NCBI GenBank assembly: GCA_951640195.1
Contig: OX621164.1
Span: 3,081,098 to 3,145,097, forward strand
Origin: Porpolomopsis calyptriformis
Lineage: Eukaryota > Basidiomycota > Agaricomycetes > Agaricales > Hygrophoraceae
Direction of reading: 5' to 3'
Length of the DNA stretch: 64,000 bases
Shown here: positions 1 to 11,974 of the stretch, in pieces
Numbering within the stretch: position 1 is the first letter of the stretch
How the letters are laid out: every line of letters begins with the position of its first letter
The notes under the pieces: model-generated
Databases searched by the model: none
Seen by the model: the letters and a program-made list of their open reading frames with translations, nothing else
Told to the model about the DNA's origin: nothing
Position numbers and translations under genes: made by a program

Positions 1-822
1 CACGTCGTTGGCTTTGATCACATCTGTCCACTTGATACCCACACCCTCGTCATCGGACCCCTCTCTGCTGGACCACATCACATCATCGTCCAACTTCAAT
101 GTAGATTAGCAGACAACTCCGAGCGCAAGCTACTGGCTGGATGGGGAAGCTCTCGCCATGGCCAGCTAGGAAAGGGGACCGTGTCGTCCACCGCACGCCC
201 CCGACTTATTCCACTTGACGATGTGGAAGATCCCGTCGTCGCCTTAGGACTCGGCACCCAACATAGCGTACTATTACGCTTGTCAGGTTCTGTGTTGGGT
301 TTTGGTTCAGATAGGAGAAATCAATTGCAAGGTGTCGATGGTATGAGGGGCGTGACGGGTGTAGCCTGCACATGGAATGGCACTTATCTTGCCGTTGAAT
401 CCGAGGGCAAGTCTCAGATCATGGCGACGGGCAGTCACACAAAAGGTCAATTGGGACGGCCTATATCGGAGGTGGTGTCTCTTGCTCCCGTGCAGTTTCC
501 ATTCACATCATCCACGCATCGCTTGCTCAGTATGGCATGTGGGAGCGAGCATGTAATTTGTCTCTTTGCTGTCACTTCATCGAACCCTGGCTCTGACGCT
601 GCCACCGAGGTGTGGGGATGGGGGTGGAATGAGCACGGAAACCTTGGCACTGGGACCACCGATGACATCCTTCTTCCTGAAAAGATTTGGCCGAACATTA
701 CGGAGCCTTCGTGCCCAGCGACTGCAGTGGGAGTTTGGACCGGTTGTGGGACAAGTTGGATAGCGGTTCAGCACTCATCTTCACAGATGCGATGTTTGTT
801 ACATAGAAATTGGTTTTTATAA
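1..822 (+). CDS. RCC1-repeat protein, 3' part only
   Basis: The reading frame is open from base 1, so the 5' end lies outside the window. The translation shows RCC1/regulator-of-chromosome-condensation type blades: GWGSSRHGQLGKG near base 155, VLGFGSDRRNQLQG near 295, ATGSHTKGQLGRP near 425 and WGWGWNEHGNLGTG near 612, each followed by the usual small and hydrophobic spacer. These repeats build a beta-propeller used in guanine-nucleotide exchange or as a protein-binding platform. The general architecture resembles small fungal ATS1-like RCC1 proteins, but RCC1 repeats occur in many families, so the exact orthologue is not fixed. The C-terminal residues after the last blade are short and the frame stops at 820-822. 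Confidence 0.8.
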   Translation, partial: HVVGFDHICPLDTHTLVIGPLSAGPHHIIVQLQCRLADNSERKLLAGWGSSRHGQLGKGTVSSTARPRLIPLDDVEDPVVALGLGTQHSVLLRLSGSVLGFGSDRRNQLQGVDGMRGVTGVACTWNGTYLAVESEGKSQIMATGSHTKGQLGRPISEVVSLAPVQFPFTSSTHRLLSMACGSEHVICLFAVTSSNPGSDAATEVWGWGWNEHGNLGTGTTDDILLPEKIWPNITEPSCPATAVGVWTGCGTSWIAVQHSSSQMRCLLHRNWFL

Positions 823-1117
823 GAGGTGAATCGAGCCAGCAAACAGAGGCGCGTATATCCTTCAGTCATCGGCGCTGAGATCTAAGTCGGCATGTATCTG
901 CCGGATGGTCGTTTGCTTGATGGTAGCGAGCTGTGAAATTTCCGTTAATTATATTTTGGGGCAGATGTTTAGCGAACGGTACTCGTCCGATAAGGATCTA
1001 AAACGGGTTATTGTAAAAGTCCAAAAGATGGCAGAATGGCAAACCTGTGCGGCGTCTTTTGCCTCGTTGTACTGATGCAATAGTTTGATGTGATTTTTGA
1101 CAATCTTTTCTGCGTCT
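823..1117. other. intergenic / 3' UTR stretch
   Basis: About 300 bases between the RCC1 gene end and the end of the small minus-strand gene. I see no conserved coding frame or RNA gene here. It probably holds two convergent 3' UTRs. Confidence 0.4.
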
Positions 1118-1563
1118 TCATCTTCCCTGAATTGGGGCTATCAAGTGCCCGAAGTTTGGGAGAGCAGTGAGGGCCGACCCTAATTTTCTTTGTAAGTCCT
1201 CCACTTCTGCTTGTAAGGCCGCGATCCTAGCTTCCTGTTTCTGAACTATCGTCAACGGCGAGTGGTCAAAAGGCGATAAATCCTTTACTTTTGTGTCTGT
1301 TGAGCAGTGCATGTCGGTCCACCCCTGAAGCTCGTTTGGTTTATTGACGTGTTGTTTGTCATGCGCAGTGATCGGGCTCGTTCCGCAGTGAGATTGCCCG
1401 GGTCTACAATGCTTTTATACTCATGCCAGCCGCCCGTTGTACAGCGCCTGACCATTTCTGACCCCCGCTGTCTAATCCTCTTCAGCTCAGAGGGATGCCT
1501 GCGCTTTTTCCCCGTCAATTCGCTGCACTCTGTCGGAAAAACGGCATTGTACTTTTGAAGCAT
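1118..1563 (-). CDS. small hypothetical coiled-coil protein
   Basis: Two minus-strand open stretches join in phase if an 83-base GT-AG intron (1325-1407) is removed, giving exons 1408-1563 and 1118-1324. The N-terminal half is basic. The second exon holds a heptad-like helix (QKQEARIAALQAEVEDLQRK), which looks like a genuine coiled coil. I do not recognise the family. The ATG at 1563 lies only 45 bases from the first possible ATG of the ABC transporter on the other strand, so the two would share a very short promoter. An alternative is that only the second exon is real. Confidence 0.35.
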
Positions 1564-1608
1564 CCATTGGTGCGTCAGTATATACTGGCATATTGATAAT
1601 GCACTGAA

Positions 1609-4600
1609 ATGGAAGGACTTGAATTGCAGTTAAACGTTCTGCGATGCTTCGTTTTGCCAGTGGCTTATGGAACTTTTCTTGCTGTAGGAGTACTTCTCTT
1701 TTTGAAGTTTAATGTGAGCTAGTTGTTTAAATTCGCGAATGTTCAAGAACTGAGGTGATGTCTAGTTTGGCTTAGGTTCCGCAATACCTGTTCCTAATCT
1801 CGCGGATGAATTCGATGGGTCACTTGCTCTGATATGGGTAGATTCCACCTCCGGGAACGGGGCGCCTTCCCCAGACGACATTATGTCACAGATCACGTCT
1901 GGTTTTACCGCCTCGCAGATGCGAGCCGTCAAAAAACTGGCTTCGCCATCTGACATATCCTCTGCGTGTCCCCAAAACTTCAAACTGGCTTCGGAATGCT
2001 ACGCCGCCATTGTTTTTGAAAACTTAGCAACAAATGGCGAAGATCCCAACGTCAGGTACACAATTCAAACTGATGGAAGCCTTTTCTATATCAACGTTGC
2101 AAGCCATACATCGGACTTCGAGAAGCGAGTGCTTCCCTTGCAATGGGCTGTGGATCAAGTCTGTTTTCTCATTTACTTCATTCGTATTGATGGTAATGTG
2201 AACGTTTGCGTTAGGCGATCATAGAAGCCAAGACAGGCTTACGATTCCAGACTCCGTTGGAGTGGCCGTTCACGAGAGAAACAAACGAGGAGCAAAACAC
2301 AAAGCTTCGCCTTAGTAAGTCCGAAAATGATAACTGGGATACGTCAGCTAAACAGCGACAACCACGGTAGATTTCATCAACGCCATAAGGTCGCTAATAG
2401 TTTTGATGTTGTGCGTAGTATTCATTCATGCAGATGGTGGAAATAACAGTTGCCTTTATAGCTTTCTATGTTATATTGGCATTGCCTATCAGTTACCCGG
2501 CGCGTTTTCGGGGGAACGTGCCAATTTACTAACACCTCACATGAAAGCCATGGGACTTCTGGATTCTGCCAGAATTATGTCAGTCGTTTGAACCAACTTT
2601 GTTAACTCCTTGGTTTACAAAAATTATTAGATCGTGGCACCTCAGCTTGTCTCTGGCTTATCTTCCCGCCTGGATTATTGTATCTCTCCTCTGGCAATAC
2701 CGTTTATTCACGATGACTAGCGCGGGCTTGATTTTTGTCGTCCACCTACTGCTGGGATTATCGTTGGCCAGCTGGTCATTTTTTGTTGCCGTCCCGTTTG
2801 GGAAGAGTCCCCAATTAGCCGCCGTTTCCTCTACGTTTCTTGCAATTCTCTTCGCTATTTTGGCTCTCGTATATAGCAGCCATGCTAATACTGGGCAGGC
2901 CGCTGTCTTCTCGCTTATTTTTCCACCTGGTTTCTATATTTTTGCGATTCGGGCAATTTGCGGATTCGAACTTAACCAAGTTCCCACAAATGTGTTACAT
3001 CGCGATCCTGACAGCGAGTTACAATTGCTACCTTTGATTGTCATTGCCGTGGTACGTGGCTCATCGTATTTTAAGATGGTTGACTGACTCGACTTGTGAG
3101 GTTGATATCTTTCTGTGGCCCTGTCTTGCATTGTTGCTTGAACGGCAATTGTATGATGCGCGTGACCCGAACTTTTCTTGGCTATTCTGGAAGAGAAGAA
3201 AAAGTGAAGTGCTCGCCATAGCTCCTGACATCGCCATCTCGATCCAAAATTTGGAGAAGACTTTTCCGACGTCCATCATCCGTCGCAAGAAAGGGCTTGT
3301 CACCGCAATTTCTGATCTTACTTTTGACATCCCAAAATTTGGCATCTTTGTTCTTGTAGGCCCCAACGGGTAAGTGTTGTAATTGCCGCTGTCGGTGACT
3401 CCTAATAGTTCTGTAGTGCCGGGAAGTCAACTGTTCTGTCCATCTTAGGTGGGTTAATTGGTGCCACCCGTGGTTTGATAACTTTTGCAGGGGGCGTTGC
3501 ACGGCCGCCACGTGGGACTATTGGGATCGTTCCGCAGAAGAATGTTCTCTTCCCCGAACTTTCGTGCTATCAAACCTTGCGCCTTTGGCATGCAGTCAAG
3601 TGGTCCGATAACTCCACCGAGGACGAAGACTTTCAACAACTCCTACGGGATTGCGACCTGGAGCAAAAGATCTATTCCAATGCCGGCACATTGTCTGGTG
3701 GACAAAAACGAAAGCTACAACTAGCGATCGGTCTAGTTGGAGGATCGCCAAGTGCGCATCAGCATTCTCTCGGTCTTTCCTTGAAGCTAATATATATATT
3801 AGTTGTTCTTATCGATGAAGTAGAGTTTTAACTGTTTACCGTTTACCTAATCGGCTGATGTCACAAAACTCAGTGTACATCTGGTGTTGACCCTCTGTCG
3901 CGAAGATCCTTGTGGCGAACTTTGACTTCCTTCCGGAATGAACGGACACTTGTTTTCACGACACACGTAATGTGTTCCAGTTGCCTGATCTTTCCTGCCC
4001 ATTCTCACGTCGATTGTAGTTCCTAGATGAAGCAGATTTCCTGGCAGACAATATCGCCGTCTTGACAGCCCCCGGAAAATTGGTTGCAGAAGGATCTCCA
4101 GTTACTCTAAAACGTAATCTCGGCACTGGCTACAGCGTAAATGTCGCTTTTGTTTCCTCACCGTCCGAAAAGGAGTCTGGGGGTCAAGCAGATGAAGTGT
4201 TTAAACGTATTCGTACTATTGCCCCTGATACACAGTTGTCGACGTCCGCTCACCAGGCTTCCTACCTTCTCAAGTCTAAGGACTCGGTTCTAGTCGAGAG
4301 GGTACTCCAGCTGCTCGAGTCGGAACGCGACACGTTGCGCATCACTTCCTGTGATGTCCACGGCTCATCCATAGAGGACATATTCTTGGACCTTATGAAC
4401 CGATCTGACCAAGATCCGCAAGTCACGGAAAGGGAATCCCCCCAAAATCCCTCGATGCCTCAGGGACTCCCAACTTTAGAACTGAACGATGGTCGATCGA
4501 GGACGCCACTGGGCCAAGCTCTGACCATCTTCTATAAGCGAGCGCTTGTAATGCGTCGAAGCTGGCTAACACCCCTCCTAGTTGTCCTGATCGCTGTTGC

Positions 4601-7353
4601 CGGTTCCTGTGTCCCCCTCACCCTCTTGCCTAGCAAACCGACATCATGCATAAAGCCGTTACATTCAGATATAAGTACCCCCCTCTATCTTCCTGACTTC
4701 TTGTCGTTTTCGGGGCTTCCACCATCCGGGGATATGCATATCGTTGCCTCTCCGCCGGGTATTATCTCAACCCTAGGGTCCACGGCAAGTTCGTTGCTTG
4801 TCAACAACGTCGCCGATAATGCAACATTTGTTTCCACTATCGATGAGCTGTATAGCGGTCTAGCTCTTGGCGGTGTTTCCTTCGATTTGAAAACAGGAAA
4901 TTCTCTGGTGGCATGGGAGGCTTCACCACCCGGCATAATCAGCCCTACGATGCTAAACTTGGCGACGAATATTCTCTTCAATTATGCGCTCAACGCCTCC
5001 AGCAGGAATTTTTCGCTTATTAAGTCCGATTATACAATATTTCCTTTCGTTGACGGTGAGTCATTATTGGCATTAAAATGGGTGGGATTTTTCGGAGCAG
5101 CTATGGTTAGCCCTAATATACACTACATTCGTTATGGAGTTGACCTGCTTTCTCTCTAGGCTGTGTTCCCGGCCTTCTATTCTTTGTATGTTTCAAAAGA
5201 ACGTCGTTCGTCGGTGCAGAAAATGCAGTTTTCCAACGGACTCACAAATCCTGGTAGCTTTTTATCTGCTAATCACCTCAATGAAAACTGCTAAAATGTT
5301 GCCAAGCTGGTTTGTGGATTGGACATCTACTTTTTGATTCAGTCTTCACTCTCGTATTGGCTACGATCATAATCATTGTGTTTGCGACAAATTCGAATCA
5401 GTTTCATGGCCTGGCCCTTTTCGTGAGTTGAATGAATTTCTTACTGTCATTTGTCTCTCTGATTGAGATCTTAACGCCAGTGGGTAACGCTCGTGCTTTA
5501 TGGTATTGTCGGGGCATTGTTTTCCTACTGTGTATCATTACTGTTCGTCTCGGCTCTTGCAGCGTTTGCCGCTGTTGCTTGCTATCAAATTGTTATGTTC
5601 CTCGTAAGTCCAAAGTCAAATCATCTTGGATTAACTGACAATGAAGCCTAATAGTTGTATCTTGTGGCTTACCTTCTTACTCTCACCTACGCCAAAACAT
5701 CTGTGGCGAATCGTACTCTCACGATCATCAGTAAGGGTTTCGTTTGTCTTATCAAAAAGACAGCCCGTCTGAAATTTCTCATAGACTTTACATTATCAAT
5801 TTTATCTCCTGTTGCAAATATCGTGAGTTGAAACTTTTTGTCATACCGAGGGAATTGTTGAAAATTCATTCATATTAGATAAGGGCTGCCTTGGTTTCTG
5901 TCAATCTCTTCTCCCTTCTGTGTACTGGGGAGACTCGGGTGACCTCGAGTTCCTATGGGCAGATCATAAGATTCGGCGGCCCCATCCTGTACCTCTTTGC
6001 ATATGGTTTCATCCTTTTCGCGATACTTTTTTTGGTCGACTCTGGCTCAATTCTTCCCCGGCGACCACTGCAATCTACCAGCATCGACTTGAAACCAAAC
6101 GAACAGATTGGGGAAGATGTGATTGCTGAAGTCACATCAGTATCGAACTCTAGCGATTTGCTTCGTGTACTCCAGGTCACAAAATCGTTTGGTGGAACCG
6201 CCGTTGTCGATGACGTGAGTTTTGGAGTTTCCAGAGAAACTATATTTGCTTTGATAGGACCGAACGGGGCAGGGAAAACGACGACCTTTGATGTCATTCG
6301 CAAGTGTTTCGTCCGAGTTAGAAGCGTACTATCTCATCTTTCGGATAGGTGGCAACATTTTCCCCGAGACTGGTGATGTGCTGATCAACGGTACATCGGT
6401 CATCCACCACCCGAGAATCGCCCGCGTTGGTCTTGGTGTTTGTCCGCAATTCACGGCGATAGACTCCCAGTTGACAGTTAGGGAACACTTGATGGTATAC
6501 GGTCGTCTGAAAGGGCTACGCGGAGGGGTCGAATTAGAACACAACGTGGAGTCACTGATGCGTGCCACGACACTTGACATCTACGCTGATCGATTGGCCA
6601 GTAAATTATCAGGCGGTAATCAACGGAAGCTCTCGCTTGCAATTTCCCTGATGGGTGAGCCTCATACCTCTTCAGACAAAGCATCCGGTCTTATTCTAAC
6701 CATCCATTTTCTCAGGAAATCCGTCCGTAGTTCTCATAGACGAATTCTCGACTGGTATCGACGCCAAGATGAAACGAGACATGTGGGTTACCCTAAGGAA
6801 TGTGGCTGTAGGGAAGGCTGTTGTGATCACAACTCGTCAGCTCTTTGAATGTCAGGTCCGAATTCCAAGTTTAACTGAAGTGTTTCGATTCCAGACTCTA
6901 TGGAAGAAGCATCCGCCCTCGCCAACAAAGTTGGCATCATCTCGAAGCGAATGCTTGGTATGTGTGGCACTTGTGCATCCACCGCATTTGAAAGTTTATC
7001 TCGCTGTAGCTGTCGGTACAACGGAAGCTCTGTCTTCTCGGTATTCGAACTATGAAGTACACTTTTCTTGTCGCAATCGCGAAGATGTCACCCGAGCACA
7101 ACAACTTATGTCCCATATACCTGGTTCACGAATGGCAGACGATGTTGCAACACGCTTCGAAGTTCCTGTTTACGGGGAGGGTGGACTGTCGCTGTCGCAA
7201 CTCTTCCATATTCTGTCAAGCGAAGGGGATTTCTCAGAGTACACGGTTGAAAAACCGACGCTCGAAGGTGTGTTTTTGAAGGTGATCAGAGAGAATAATG
7301 TCCTGGAGGAGGACTCTAGCCCAAGAAGGACGCGATGGTGGAGATGTGGCTAG
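1609..7353 (+). CDS. ABC transporter, subfamily A (full-size)
   Basis: A full ABCA-type exporter spread over many exons with short introns. Order: first TM segment (LNVLRCFVLPVAYG, from about 1630); large extracellular loop (about 1766-2300); TM domain 1 (about 2400-3110, including MKAMGLLDSARIMS and the TM-rich stretch to VPFGKSPQLAAV); nucleotide-binding domain 1, with Walker A GPNGAGKST split by an intron at 3370-3417, signature LSGGQ near 3695, Walker B VLIDECTSGVD split by an intron at 3830-3886, and H-loop TTHFLDEAD; linker and TM domain 2 (about 4500-6050); NBD2 with Walker A GPNGAGKTT near 6262, signature KLSGGNQRK, Walker B VLIDEFSTGID and TTHSMEEA. ABCA proteins move lipids across membranes using ATP. 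The N-terminus is uncertain: the ATG at 1609 gives only a short lead, and family members usually start further upstream. A reading-frame problem at about 2430-2480 is discussed under findings. Confidence 0.85.
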
Positions 7354-7482
7354 TTTAGTTTGGCAAAGGACATCTCGGACATCTCGGACTATAATTTCAT
7401 CTTGCTTCTATATAAGGCAGGTGGTGCAATATACTTTCTGACCTCGCGGTCTTGGTCTGGTTTTGGCCACTTCTTTTTCATC

Positions 7483-9904
7483 ATGTCAGGAGCGGGCAGC
7501 GAGAGCCTCAGCAAAGAAGCTGACCATCGCTCCCTCACTTCAAATGATCCTCCTCGATCACCTTCTAATCTCCCAGGAAAGTCTCTTGACCCACCAAATT
7601 CTCCAGGCACATCACCCCATTCACCACTTAGCCATGGTCGATTCCCAGAACGATCTAATACCCAACCCCCCGTTCCCCTGACACCTGGCGATAAATTTCG
7701 CTCTGCTATTAAAAAGATTATACGATTGCGTCGTACTTCCTCCATGATGGCTGCCCGTGGCGGCGCTGGCGCCGAACCCGGGGTAGACCCTCGTCGCCAG
7801 TCGGCAACTCTTGCCTACGGACATGTCAGGGACAATTGTGTGATCGAAGTGTGCGACTTCTCTAGTGTTCGAAGCAGCTTTGGGAAGATGACAAACAAGG
7901 GATTTATTGATCTCTTGAGCGACCCAGTTGCGAGCACAAAAGAGCCATGGGTCAAGGTGCGATGGATCAATATCGGGGGATTAAGTTGGGATGTCATCAG
8001 TGCAGTTGGTCTCAAGTACAGTACGTCTCCCCCCATTGTTCTTTTTTTTTTTCTTCAACCCTTTCTCTGTTCTCCGTCAGATCTTCATCCTCTTGCTCTT
8101 GAGGATGTACTCCATTCTAACTCCCGCAATCGCTCGAAATGCGATTACTATACACAGCATTTGTTCCTTCGCATCTTGTGTCACTCTCTAGGACGTCAGG
8201 GCGAGTTCATTCCGATGAACGCGTCGGGTTTAGGCTCTGGCACCTACACTAGTATCCCTCGATGCGCATCACCAGCTTCGTTTGACGAGAAAGACACACA
8301 AGCAGGCGAAGAAATCGAGGTAAAGGAGGAAGGCAAGCGCCCCACACATTGGTCGTCAGGCTCAGTTCTGAAGAAGGGGCTGAGACGTTTCTTCAACGAT
8401 CTCGAGAAAGGAACGCCCGAACCGTTCCACTGGCCCGGGCTCAGCACCATACAGAGGGCAGCGGTTCGTACCCGATTCCTTTGCCTGTGCTAGGCAAATG
8501 GGCGCGTTAACAAATGCCTGACAGGTTCGCGACGAGCGAGTACAAGAGGAAATAAAAATCGAAGAATTCAAGAGAGGTGACCGAGTACAGGTAAAGGTTG
8601 AGCCTATATGTGTGTTCTTGACTCGTGATGGTGAGTGTCATCTGTTCTTGCTCGTATAAGCGCCTCATCTTGAGAGCTGTGTAGGGACTGTCGTGTCAAT
8701 CCACCCAACCAATAACCTTGACTTTACCTCTCCCATTACTGCTCGTTTGCGTCAGCGGGACTCGGTACTCAGGACCTCGGCCGACCCGTCATTACTTGTA
8801 CAAAGTATCCTTGATCTTGGTTTGTTTTCCGTGGTACTAGTGCATGTGCCACACTGACGATCTGGAAACACTGTAGTCATCGATCGAATACTGGAAGTCG
8901 TTGATGAATATCAAGGAAAAATTCTGAAATTAGAGCATGATGTGCTCCTCAAACCGCAAATGAAAACTATTCGCAGCTGTACGTCTCCAAGCCCGCCCAC
9001 CATGACGTGTTTTCACATTTACCACACCAATCAGTACACATTTTATCCGGGGACCTTACTCTGCACAAGCGCACCATTGAACCAGTCAAGTCAATTATAT
9101 ACGGTCTGAGACACTACGACGTTGATCGCTGTGCGGCTCTCGTGGACCAATCCAAGCCGGATCCTAAAGTCAAAGTCGAAGGGTTCATGACCCACAAAGC
9201 CCAAATTTACTTGGTATGTTAGTTTGCGATTGACAAATCGGTTAAAGTCTTATCTCCTTTCAATGCCAGGCCGACGTATTCGATCATATAGAGCATGCAT
9301 TGACAAGCTTGGATATATTTGTAGGGATCACGCAGAATTTGATTAATTATTCGTTCAACGTGAATACTCCTTTTTACTCTTCCGTTCACCATCTCACCAA
9401 CCGTTCTGCAGACGGCGTCTCATGATATGAACGAAGTAATGTAGGTTTTTGCCATAAACATTGACATAATAAACGTTCACGGCTGAAATGCACAGGCGAC
9501 GACTAACCTTGGCCACTATCATTTTCTTACCCCTGACGCTGCTGACCGGATATTTCGTACGTCTTCTGACACGAACAACACATTCTCGCGCCTTAAATAT
9601 AGACAGGGTATGAACTTTCCGAACATGTGGTCTCTGCATGGACAAGGTGGTCATTCGGATGTTGTGTAAGTTTGCTTCCGAACACTTCTCTCTCCCATTG
9701 ACGCTTTGTTCCCCTTAAGATTCTGGATTATTGCTCTACCGATTATGGCCATTATCTTACCTATTTTCTTGCGTGAAGATATCATCAGGATGGTACATTA
9801 TGTCAAGAAGCGAACTGCTGCTCAACTCGCGGTCAAGGTGAACGAGATTGTTGAACTCGCGACAAATGACACTAACACCATTCTAGACATACAAGCAAGC
9901 GTGA
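7483..9904 (+). CDS. CorA-family Mg2+ transporter
   Basis: Twelve exons (7483-8020, 8081-8463, 8525-8630, 8685-8819, 8877-8978, 9035-9213, 9270-9359, 9412-9440, 9496-9556, 9607-9665, 9720-9837, 9887-9904) sum to a 605-residue protein. The N-terminal ~130 residues are Ser/Pro-rich and disordered. The CorA cytosolic funnel follows (DLHPLALEDVLH, YYTQHLFLRILCHSL). Near the C-terminus lie two TM helices with the diagnostic GMN motif (GYFGMNF), whose codons span the intron at 9557-9606. The last intron (9838-9886) has a near-perfect CTAAC branch site and leaves a six-codon final exon. CorA proteins form pentameric Mg2+ channels, and fungal ALR-type members sit in the plasma membrane. The acidic insert at about 8290-8350 is lineage-specific. 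Confidence 0.9.
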
Positions 9905-10382
9905 GGACCATTAGATACCCTTCGTCACTCTTTTGTTTCCGATAACCGGATTCGCACCATCTAGACATACGGTGCTGGATACCAAGTTTATTTCTCGTAC
10001 TTATACCGACAATGGTCACTGTTTGATTGCACACGAATCTTAGAGTTAGTGAGTCGATCGTGAGTGGCAAGCCTCGGAGGGCATCGATCGAGCGGAGAAT
10101 GATGTTATTTGAGGCTGAGTTTCGTATGGAGGAGATTGACCTCATGTTGATGTTGGACTGGTAGTTTGCGCATGGGGTTGCCTGCGCTGCGGAAAGGGTG
10201 GTGAGACCGTGCGGAAAGACCGTCGTCTGGCAGCAACGCTGGCATGTGTTAACGGTCAAGGATTGTACGCCATACCCGAATCGACCTTAGGGTGCGGATA
10301 ACGATAACCTTCACAAGGGACAATGAGGGCGTTCTGATATCCAGTTCTGATGCCAAAGACAATCCCAAGGAGTAACATCATC
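9905..10382. other. intergenic region
   Basis: About 480 bases between the CorA stop and the next start codon. A minus-strand open frame crosses it but shows no conserved features and runs antisense into the CorA exon. I see nothing else beyond presumed 3' UTR and promoter. Confidence 0.4.
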
Positions 10383-11098
10383 ATGTCCGTTCCTCGCTGG
10401 AAAATCGCATTGGCGAATGCGATCAGCAAAGACAAGAAATCAAACGGTAAGGTATATTTCCCCAGAGCGATGCTCCCCGTTTAATTTGATTATCAGTCTT
10501 TCAGCTCGCAACGACCGACGCTGACCATGTCCCACATGTGCGCTCGCACATCTTTCGCGCTTTCCTCTCCCCAGTCACCCGTCCGGCAAGCTCACTTCTC
10601 ATAACGTCTACGGACATACGCACCCCGAAAATATCTCAAATTAGGGCAAGTCCACGCGTCGAGCTCGCGTGGTGGATACAAGGCACACAGGAGCAATTTC
10701 GTATTGCTGGCTTGGCATATATTGTCTCGCATGCTTACCACTCGGACGCAGACGCGCTCGCTGCGCTCAAGATGGAGGGGTTTGATTGGGAGGCGAAACG
10801 GAGGGAGGTGTTTGACTCGATGAGTGGATACATGAAGGCGACTTGGTGCAGACCCGTGCCGGGGTCGCGACTTGAGGGTGGGTATGAAGAGGCTGGAAAT
10901 TGGCCAAAGATGTTGCCGGTGCCGGGAGAAGTCCAAGGGGGGGAAGAAGCGATGGAAGTGGCGTTGGGGAACTTTGCACTGGTTGTGATCGAGCCTGTGG
11001 AAGTAGACCATGTCGAACTTGGGGTAATACCGAATCGGAGAACGAGATTCAAGATGGACGCGGACGGGGAGTGGTCTGAAGAGGCTGTAGTTCCGTGA
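10383..11098 (+). CDS. pyridoxamine 5'-phosphate oxidase-like FMN-binding protein (Alr4036 type)
   Basis: Two exons (10383-10446 and 10497-11098) give 221 residues. The start MSVPRWKIALANAISKDKK, followed by FQLATTDADHVPHVR and then SPRVELAWWIQGTQEQFRI, matches the PNPOx/Alr4036-type FMN-binding split-barrel family. The C-terminal part carries a PVEVDHVEL segment near the end, as in pyridoxamine oxidase-like proteins. Such proteins bind FMN. Many are annotated as putative PNP oxidases, but most lack a proven substrate, so vitamin B6 metabolism is only a possibility. It is cytosolic by default, since no targeting signal is visible. The length is about normal for the family. Confidence 0.82.
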
Positions 11099-11348
11099 CT
11101 TGATTATTTTTTTGTACAAGGCATCTGCATCATACACGCGCTCTCTTCGATTCGCCATCTCCTTCGCTGGTAACTTGGCCGATGGGTCTCTTTTTCGTCT
11201 CTGACCGTTCTTTGGCAACATACTCTCCCTGATCGTCTTCGTCTTCCGGAATCTGGATAACCTGAGTCACGCGAACGCACTCTTAACATTGCACTCACTT
11301 CGCCGAGCAGAAGTGCTGTCAGCCCGGGACCGGTCTACACACACGTGA

Positions 11349-11777
11349 ATGCGAGGTGGCCACGATGGAGGTGAACACGGACCGATGGTTGGGCATCACC
11401 CTCGTCCTCACCCTCACTCTCCTCCTCGCCGGATTCATTGTCGTAATCCTGAGAGAGGTGGGTGCTGTGTACGGCAGAGTTCGCGAGATACCGACCTCGT
11501 CTCCGTAGTCATCTGACTCGCTCTCGTCTTCTTCAAGCTCGAGGTCTGGATCCTCGGAAATGGGACCTGATGGAGACATGAAAGAGTTAACACATGTGAA
11601 AGCGTTGAATGTTTTTGTCCTAAATTTCGTGCCAATTTTTCTCAAATTTTCGCCCAAATTTCGTGCCAAATTAGTCTCCTCAAACCCCACAGCGTCTAAG
11701 CCTCCTTCGACCTCTTCACTCTCCTTTACCATCTCCCAGTCTTGTCCAACATCCTCCAGTCTGCTCATCGTTTGCCC
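11349..11777 (-). CDS. hypothetical acidic protein (uncertain model)
   Basis: A minus-strand frame begins MSRLEDVGQDWEMVKESEE near 11777 and later runs through a strongly acidic block (EDPDLELEEDESESDDYGDE). A 47-base GT-AG intron just after it would join a second acidic block (DNESGEEESEGEDEGD) and then a stop at about 11340-11350. Composition favours a real acidic protein tail, but the start, the splice sites and the family are not established. It lies head to head with the PX kinase gene. Confidence 0.3.
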
Positions 11778-11974
11778 GGTCGAGCCTCGAGGCCAATCAG
11801 CTCGTGGCACGGCCACGCTCCAACTGCACGACTCCAAGTTTCTCAGCCTAACCGTACTAATATCTTCTTTTACTTCTTTCTCCTTTCATCTCCTCACCAG
11901 CACACCCCGTATCCGTCCATCCCATTCTGCGATCGACCTTTTCCTCATCTCCGTCGATCTCACCGCTCCTTCGT

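Noticed and set aside
9905..10160. Plus-strand reading resembling an LYR-type small protein after the CorA gene
   Set aside because: The apparent motif is followed by an in-frame TGA and has no start. The CorA gene ends cleanly at 9904 via a short final exon, so this is 3' UTR.
9822..10259. 145-codon minus-strand open frame
   Set aside because: It overlaps CorA exons antisense, has no homology-like pattern, and its composition is that of a shadow frame.
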